In this document: positions 8,568 through 13,204 of the stretch, piece after piece
Layout: the number at the start of each line of letters is the position of its first letter
How positions within the stretch are numbered: position 1 is the first letter of the stretch
Position numbers and translations under genes: made by a program
The notes under the pieces: generated by a model
Databases searched by the model: none
What the model was told of the DNA's origin: nothing
What the model saw: only the letters and a program-made list of their open reading frames with translations
Origin: Clostridiaceae bacterium
GTDB lineage: Bacteria; Bacillota; Clostridia; Saccharofermentanales; UBA5734
Assembly (NCBI GenBank): GCA_012511525.1
Contig: JAAZFW010000338.1
Location: 1-13,204, forward strand
Direction of reading: 5' to 3'
Length of the DNA: 13,204 nucleotides

Positions 8568-10910
8568 TCAGGCCGGTTTGCTCTTGAACAAGCGGGCCAG
8601 CCATGCGAGCAGCCCCCGCTTGCGTCGCACATCCGCCTCCAGGCGGTCGTACCGGTCGGCCAGGGCATCAAGTTCGGTTTTATTCGGCGGTCTGGGACCG
8701 TAAAACAGCGCGTTCAGGCCGTCCTCGACCGCCTGTGACGCATCGGGCTCCTGGCGGCGGAGGAATGCGGCCGGCGATTCGTCCGGCCGGATGACCAGGC
8801 CCAGCTCGCGCAGCAGCAATCGGAGTTCGCGCCAATAAAAGCGGCCGCGGCGTATCGGATCCGGGACCTGCCGGGCCAATCGCGCGGCATCGTGCCAGCG
8901 GCGGTTGTTCAGCCAGGCCCTGATCAGCAGCCACCCCGCCAGGATGGGCAGCACGAGCAGGAACCACAGCGCGGCGAACGGCTGTTCCGATGGGTCAGGG
9001 CCATCCGGATCCTTGTCATTCGGACCGGGTGTCAGGCTGCCCGTCGGCGCAGCCGTCGGCGTCGGGGTCGGTGTCGCGGTGACAGCCGGGGTTATCGGTC
9101 CGGTGACGGCCGGGGTGACGACCGGTGTCGGGTCAGGCTGTGTCGCGGCCGTTCCGGGGGTCGCGTCGACGCTGATCCAGCCGATTCCGGCCAGGTAGAC
9201 TTCCGTCCATGCGTGGGCCTGCTCCCCGGTCAAAATCCGGTCGGCGCCATCTTCGGCCGGCGGCACATAGTACCCTTCGACATAGCGCGCCGGAATGCCG
9301 GAAAGGCGGCTCAGCATGGTCATGGCCGTCGCGAAGTAGACGCAGTAGCCCTCCCCTGTCTGCAAAAACCAGGTGACAAAATCAACATCGCGAGGCGGGA
9401 CGGCCACGTCGAGCGCGTAGCGGTTTTGAGCCATCAGATCATGGCGCAGCATCAGGACACGCGCGTAGGGGTCTTCAATACCGGCGGTAAGCTGCTGTGC
9501 ATAGTCGTATGGCAAGCCGCCTGGACGGTATTCCTGCAGATCGGGCAGCTGCAGATAGCGGCCGGCGATATCCGGCGGCACGACCCGCTCCTGAGGCTGC
9601 AGCGATTCCTGGATCTGGCGGACCATGACGGCAAATCCGGGCTGCTCGGTACGCAGGACACGCCCGGTCAGCAGCACCTGCTGTTCCGGCTGGATCCAGT
9701 GCTTGCTGAACATCTGTCCGGAAGGCCTGAAGTAGGCGATAAACGGATCGGGTTGGGCCAGGGACAGCTGCAGCGGCTTGCCGGCGATGAATAATGTGCG
9801 GGTCGGCAAGCGCAGCGGCGACCAGCTGACATTCATGGTCCGGTTGAACTGGGCGGCGGTCAGGCCGGCCGAATAGACATCCGGACGCTCCAGGTCGAAA
9901 ACCTCGGTCTGCTCGGAGCGCCATAGCGGACTGTCATAGCGGTAGTAGCTTCGGTCCGGGTCCTGGATCCAGTTGCGGCCATCGTAGATCTGGCTGACAG
10001 AGCCGCGCAGCAGCATGGCCTCTTCACTGCCGCCGACGCGCAGCATCGGCAGGTCCGAGAGGCTGGCCGGTCCGCCCAGGCGATCGACCAGCGGGTAATA
10101 GCCGGCTTGCTGCAGTGAGAAAGACGGCAGTTCGCGCTGTTGGTTCGGAATGGCGCTGATCCGCCCGGCAAGGTCGTCCATGAACCCTTCGAAGGCACGC
10201 GAATGGAAAAAGGATGTGGGGATCCAAAGGGTCAGGAGCAGCGCCAGGATAAGGGCAAAAGCGGCAAACGGAACCGACTGGAGCATCAATCGCGCCGACA
10301 GCACCTGGCGGGTCGGCCGCAGCATGCGGTACGTTTTCTTCTGCCGCCTGGCCAACGCCGCGACCAGCGCCACGGCGGCCGGCAAGGCCCAGCCCAGGAT
10401 AAATGTCTTGTCCAGGCCGGTGCCCAGCAGGAAGGCCGCGATCAGGGCCAGGGCGGCCAGGCCGGGCATGTTGAAGCGGACCAGGCCAAGATAGACCAGC
10501 GCGGCGATCAGGAGGCAAAACACTCCGGCCAGCCAGGTCTTCTCGCCTTGGGTCAGCTGCTGGTAGCCGAGCAGAAAGTCAACCGATCGAAAAGCGCGCC
10601 TGGACCAGGGCTCCAGCAGCTCCTGCAAGCCATCTTCCGGCAGCCAGCGGCTTCGGCTCAGCCAGAGCAACAAGGCCGTCAGCAAGGCGGTTCCGCCCGT
10701 GGCCAGCAGCTGGTATCGGCTCCAGGTCAGCAAGGCCAGCAGGATCAGCGTCGCCAGGATCAGCCCCAACTGGCTGGGCGGTGCTGCCGGCAGTCCATTC
10801 AGTTTCAAGACCAGCTGGGACAAGCCGGCCGCGTAAAGCCAGCCGAAAGCGATCTTCACCGCCGCCGCGGCCAGGCGGGCGCGCAGGCTTAAAGGCTGGG
10901 CGGCCGTCAC
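8568..10910 (-). CDS. Transglutaminase-like membrane protein (TgpA/DUF3488-DUF4129 type)
   Basis: This 780-residue protein has the layout of membrane-anchored transglutaminase-like enzymes. About seven hydrophobic segments lie within residues 14-231. A long external region follows, with a transglutaminase core at about 505-590 holding the triad Cys523 (GEGYCVYFATAM), His567 (EQAHAWTEVY) and Asp582 (WISVDATPG). A Thr/Pro-rich linker (about 588-644) leads to one more membrane segment (about 646-666) and a cytoplasmic DUF4129-like tail (about 668-780) with LFYGPRPPN. The intact triad suggests a real thiol enzyme, peptidase or transamidase, acting outside the membrane; its substrate is unknown. 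The start is GTG at 10910, which overlaps the DUF58 stop by 4 bp (GTGA), with AGGAG 8 nt upstream. Linkage to DUF58 and MoxR genes is a recurrent arrangement and implies a shared envelope function. The family call is firm; the role is not. Confidence 0.92.
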   Translation of the reverse strand: MTAAQPLSLRARLAAAAVKIAFGWLYAAGLSQLVLKLNGLPAAPPSQLGLILATLILLALLTWSRYQLLATGGTALLTALLLWLSRSRWLPEDGLQELLEPWSRRAFRSVDFLLGYQQLTQGEKTWLAGVFCLLIAALVYLGLVRFNMPGLAALALIAAFLLGTGLDKTFILGWALPAAVALVAALARRQKKTYRMLRPTRQVLSARLMLQSVPFAAFALILALLLTLWIPTSFFHSRAFEGFMDDLAGRISAIPNQQRELPSFSLQQAGYYPLVDRLGGPASLSDLPMLRVGGSEEAMLLRGSVSQIYDGRNWIQDPDRSYYRYDSPLWRSEQTEVFDLERPDVYSAGLTAAQFNRTMNVSWSPLRLPTRTLFIAGKPLQLSLAQPDPFIAYFRPSGQMFSKHWIQPEQQVLLTGRVLRTEQPGFAVMVRQIQESLQPQERVVPPDIAGRYLQLPDLQEYRPGGLPYDYAQQLTAGIEDPYARVLMLRHDLMAQNRYALDVAVPPRDVDFVTWFLQTGEGYCVYFATAMTMLSRLSGIPARYVEGYYVPPAEDGADRILTGEQAHAWTEVYLAGIGWISVDATPGTAATQPDPTPVVTPAVTGPITPAVTATPTPTPTAAPTGSLTPGPNDKDPDGPDPSEQPFAALWFLLVLPILAGWLLIRAWLNNRRWHDAARLARQVPDPIRRGRFYWRELRLLLRELGLVIRPDESPAAFLRRQEPDASQAVEDGLNALFYGPRPPNKTELDALADRYDRLEADVRRKRGLLAWLARLFKSKPA
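8979..9147 (-). repeat. Thr/Pro/Val-rich low-complexity linker of the transglutaminase-like protein
   Basis: Residues 588-644 of the product are built largely from Thr, Pro, Val, Ala, Gly and Asp, including the near-repeat TPAVTGPITPAVTATPT. The DNA shows matching imperfect repeats (the pair GTGACAGCCGGGGT and GTGACGGCCGGGGT on the plus strand). It ties the extracellular catalytic core to the last membrane segment and probably works as an extended spacer through the cell wall. Such tracts change length easily by slippage. Confidence 0.7.
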
Positions 10911-12142
10911 GGGCGCATCTCCTGTTCTGCCGGTCGGTTCTTTTCCGCGGCCCGGAACGTTGAAAACTCCGAGCGGCAGATGCGGACACCGGCTTGTTCC
11001 AGCGCCCGGACCATCGGGTTGGGCGAACGCGGCACAAGCACTGATCCCTGCAGCAGGATCAGCCAGACCGTGACGCCGCCCATAGCCAACTGGGTCAGCT
11101 GGCGGCTGACCGCGTCATCCAATCGGTTGGTTGCCAGGATGAACACCTGGCAATCCGAGGCGCGCTCCCATTCCGCCGCAACCATGTGCGCCATGTTCCA
11201 TGCGCCGGTTTCGCTGAGCGATGACAGCAGCAGCTGGCACTCCAGCTGTTGGTCCAACGACCCGGCCCGGGCTTCCCGTCTGCCCTCCTGAGGCCAGAAG
11301 ACCAGCCGGACGGCGCTGGCCGACCGCAAGATGACCTCAATCAGCCAGGCCAGACTGTCGGCGAAATAGTCGTTGTATTCATCCCAGGGCAGCTTGTCGG
11401 CCTGACCCCGGTCCAGGTCGCACAGCACCAGCACATCCTGCTGGAGCGGATTTTCAAATTCGCGGATCATCAGCTCGTCGAGGCGGGCCGAAAGCTTCCA
11501 GTGGGCCCGCTTGAGTGCGTCGCCGGGCTGCTGCTGGCGAATGTTGGCGATCGCATCCAGTTCACTGCCCGGTTTCCAGGCTTTTTGAAGCTGATTCTCC
11601 TGGAGCAGGCTGGAAAGGTCCTGAAGCGGATCAAACGCATACGGGCGCGGCAGAACCGTCAGCACCTGCTGCAGCCGTTCCGGCTGGCAGCGATAAAAAG
11701 GCAGGCGGACCAGGCCAAACACGTCGCGGCATCTCAGGCGAAGCAAGCCGACGCGGAAAATCCCGCGGTGAACCCCGCTAAGCGGAAGCGCCACGGTCGT
11801 TTCGCCGCGGTGCGCCAGGGCTGTCAGCCGCCGCTCGCGCACGACCTGGCCGTCCTGGCCCGGTTTGGCGATTGTGGCTTCGGCCAGGCCGATAATCTGG
11901 CGGCTGGCGAGGGTCAGCCGGATAACCAGGCTGGTCTGGTCGCCGCGCCGAATCAAAGTCTGTCGGAGGCTTTCTTCGATCTTAAGCCGGGTGCGCAGCC
12001 ATAGCAGCGCGCCGACCGAAAGGAGCGGCAGCAGCAAGAGGAGCATCAGGATCAGCTGAAGCTGCCCCAGCCCGCTGTAGGCCAAAAAACCCCAGGTTAT
12101 CAGGATCAAAACCAGCCAGCCGATTCCCCGGGCCGTGATCAT
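10907..12142 (-). CDS. DUF58 domain membrane protein
   Basis: The 411-residue product begins with two membrane segments (about 8-25 and 27-48). A beta-rich region then includes RDVFGL (139-144), matching the DPFGL-type motif of the family. The DUF58 signature follows at about 201-230: IRQQQPGDALKRAHWKLSAR, then LDELMIREFE. A von Willebrand A-like fold is expected after it. Around DVLVLCDLDRG (236-246) the metal-site serines of true vWA domains are not evident. DUF58 proteins are regularly encoded between a MoxR ATPase and a transglutaminase-like protein and are thought to act with the ATPase, but no biochemical function is established. The ATG at 12142 overlaps the moxR stop (ATGA), with only a weak ribosome site (GGAAG), so translational coupling is likely. 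The stop overlaps the next GTG. Confidence 0.92.
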   Translation of the reverse strand: MITARGIGWLVLILITWGFLAYSGLGQLQLILMLLLLLPLLSVGALLWLRTRLKIEESLRQTLIRRGDQTSLVIRLTLASRQIIGLAEATIAKPGQDGQVVRERRLTALAHRGETTVALPLSGVHRGIFRVGLLRLRCRDVFGLVRLPFYRCQPERLQQVLTVLPRPYAFDPLQDLSSLLQENQLQKAWKPGSELDAIANIRQQQPGDALKRAHWKLSARLDELMIREFENPLQQDVLVLCDLDRGQADKLPWDEYNDYFADSLAWLIEVILRSASAVRLVFWPQEGRREARAGSLDQQLECQLLLSSLSETGAWNMAHMVAAEWERASDCQVFILATNRLDDAVSRQLTQLAMGGVTVWLILLQGSVLVPRSPNPMVRALEQAGVRICRSEFSTFRAAEKNRPAEQEMRP

Positions 12143-13083
12143 GCTTCCGGAACGGGCACCTGGCGCAGCAGTCCGGCCAGGATATCCGGGATCGAGACCT
12201 GGTGCAGCTTGGCTTCAGGCTTGAGCAGCAGACGGTGCCCCAGGACAGGCAGCAGCATCTGCTGCACATCCTCTGGCAGGACATAATCGCGGTTCTGCAG
12301 CAGGGCGCGGGCACGGGCGGCGATCAAGAGCATCAGGGCGCCGCGCGGGCTGGTGCCCAGCAGCAGATCCTTGTGTTCACGGGTCGCGCGCGCCAGCAAG
12401 GCGACATAGCGCCGGATCGCCTCGGCGCAGAAGAGACGCTGCGCCGTATCCTGGAGCGCGAACAACTCATCGACTGAGACGACGGCGCCCAAGTCCGCCA
12501 GGGGCGAACGCGCTGAGAAACGCAGATAGATGGCCATTTCCTCTTCAAGTGACGGATAACCCAGCGACACCCGCAGCATGAAGCGGTCCAGCTGGGCTTC
12601 AGGAAGCGGATAGGTTCCGACCTGTTCGATCGGATTCTGGGTCGCCAGAACCATGAAAGGCCGGGGCAGCGGATACGTCACGCCGTCGACGGTCACCTGG
12701 TTCTCCTGCATGGCCTCCAGCAGGCTGGACTGCGTCTTGGGCGAGGTGCGGTTGATCTCGTCGGCCAGGAGCAGCTGGCTCATGATCGCGCCGGGATGGA
12801 ATGCGAATTCGGCCGTCTTCTGGTTGTAGAGATTAAACCCCGTCACATCGGACGGCATGACATCGGGCGTGAATTGAATGCGCCGGAACGTCAGTCCGAG
12901 CGAACGGGCCAGGGCCGACACCAGCGTCGTTTTGCCGATGCCGGGGATGTCTTCGAGCAGAATGTGGCCCTTGCTGATCAAGGCGATCAGGATCAAGTCG
13001 ATGGCGTCCCGCTTACCGACGATGACTTCGCCGACATTGCGCCGGATGCGTTCCAATAATTCCTGGGCGTGTGTTAACTCCAT
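12139..13083 (-). CDS. MoxR-family AAA+ ATPase
   Basis: MoxR proteins are AAA+ ATPases thought to act as chaperones that mature or activate partner proteins, often with vWA or DUF58 partners. The 314-residue product has Walker A within EDIPGIGKTTL (44-54; Lys51), Walker B LLLADEINR (104-112), sensor 1 ATQNP (147-151), the family stretch GTYPLPEAQLDRFML (156-170), and a C-terminal helical lid starting with GTSPRGALML, whose Arg probably serves as sensor 2. Length is typical for the family. ATG at 13083 is preceded by a GGAG-rich stretch (about 13087-13103). It starts 24 bp after the end of the DAHP synthase gene, with no promoter visible between them, so it may be transcribed from further upstream. 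It is the first of three genes joined by 4-bp overlaps. Confidence 0.95.
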   Translation of the reverse strand: MELTHAQELLERIRRNVGEVIVGKRDAIDLILIALISKGHILLEDIPGIGKTTLVSALARSLGLTFRRIQFTPDVMPSDVTGFNLYNQKTAEFAFHPGAIMSQLLLADEINRTSPKTQSSLLEAMQENQVTVDGVTYPLPRPFMVLATQNPIEQVGTYPLPEAQLDRFMLRVSLGYPSLEEEMAIYLRFSARSPLADLGAVVSVDELFALQDTAQRLFCAEAIRRYVALLARATREHKDLLLGTSPRGALMLLIAARARALLQNRDYVLPEDVQQMLLPVLGHRLLLKPEAKLHQVSIPDILAGLLRQVPVPEA

Positions 13084-13107
13084 CTGTGCCGGTCTCCTCG
13101 TCTCCGC

Positions 13108-13204
13108 CTAGACCTGTTCGGCGATGTTCAGAACCAGGTTGCGGGTGGCCGGCCAACCCAGGCAAGCGTCTGTGATCGATTTGCCGAACACATGCTCGCC
13201 GACA
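13108..13204 (-). CDS. 3-deoxy-7-phosphoheptulonate (DAHP) synthase, AroG/F/H type (partial, C-terminal end only)
   Basis: Only the last 32 codons are inside the window, ending at TAG (13110-13108). The visible peptide contains VFGKSITDACLGW (5-17), followed by a helix ending NIAEQV. This closely matches the C-terminus of E. coli-type class I DAHP synthases (AYGKSITDACIGW in AroG). The enzyme condenses phosphoenolpyruvate and erythrose 4-phosphate in the first step of the shikimate pathway to aromatic amino acids. The paralogue type (AroF, G or H) and its feedback specificity cannot be read from this fragment. It lies upstream of the MoxR gene on the same strand; I see no functional link. Confidence 0.88.
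   Translation of the reverse strand, partial: VGEHVFGKSITDACLGWPATRNLVLNIAEQV

Noticed and set aside
8892..9794. Plus-strand open frame of 300 codons opposite the transglutaminase-like gene
   Set aside because: It is antisense to a well-supported gene, and its Arg/Gly-rich part is the complement of the Thr/Pro linker.

Overview
The window is about 60% GC and reads as a chromosomal segment of a Gram-positive, Clostridia-like member of the Bacillota. Three things point there. LexA has the Firmicutes form, with a GAAC-N4-GTT type operator. The order miaB-mutS-mutL-miaA-hfq is a clostridial arrangement. MutL carries the nicking-endonuclease motifs found in organisms that lack MutH. The genus cannot be told from the sequence. 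Almost everything is core housekeeping DNA, and no mobile element, CRISPR array, tRNA, rRNA or prophage was seen.

Layout from left to right. Positions 1-448 (minus) hold the start of an unrecognised, very basic single-pass membrane protein, cut by the window edge. A 170-bp divergent intergenic region (449-618) holds the lexA promoter (TTGACA-17-TACAAT) with an SOS box touching its -35, and a weaker leftward promoter. lexA (619-1248, plus) is the only rightward gene. Its last 39 bases overlap, tail to tail, the end of hfq.

From there every gene is leftward. Read in transcription order, the right-hand cluster is: the last 32 codons of a DAHP synthase (shikimate pathway), a MoxR-type AAA+ ATPase, a DUF58 protein and a large transglutaminase-like membrane protein. 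The last three are joined by 4-bp stop/start overlaps and form the well-known but poorly understood MoxR-DUF58-transglutaminase cassette of the cell envelope.

After a 79-88 bp gap with a strong hairpin comes miaB-mutS-mutL-miaA-hfq. miaB/mutS and mutS/mutL share ATGA overlaps, mutL/miaA share TGATG, and hfq follows after 133 bp. This unit combines post-replicative mismatch repair (MutS recognises, MutL nicks; both have visible sliding-clamp binding motifs) with both enzymes of the i6A37 to ms2i6A37 tRNA modification and the RNA chaperone Hfq.

I did not find a convincing undescribed system. The points most worth a second look are the unknown basic membrane protein divergent from lexA, an Hfq whose RNA-contact residues depart from the family pattern, the hfq/lexA tail-to-tail overlap with no visible terminator, and the hairpin plus start-codon ambiguity in front of miaB.
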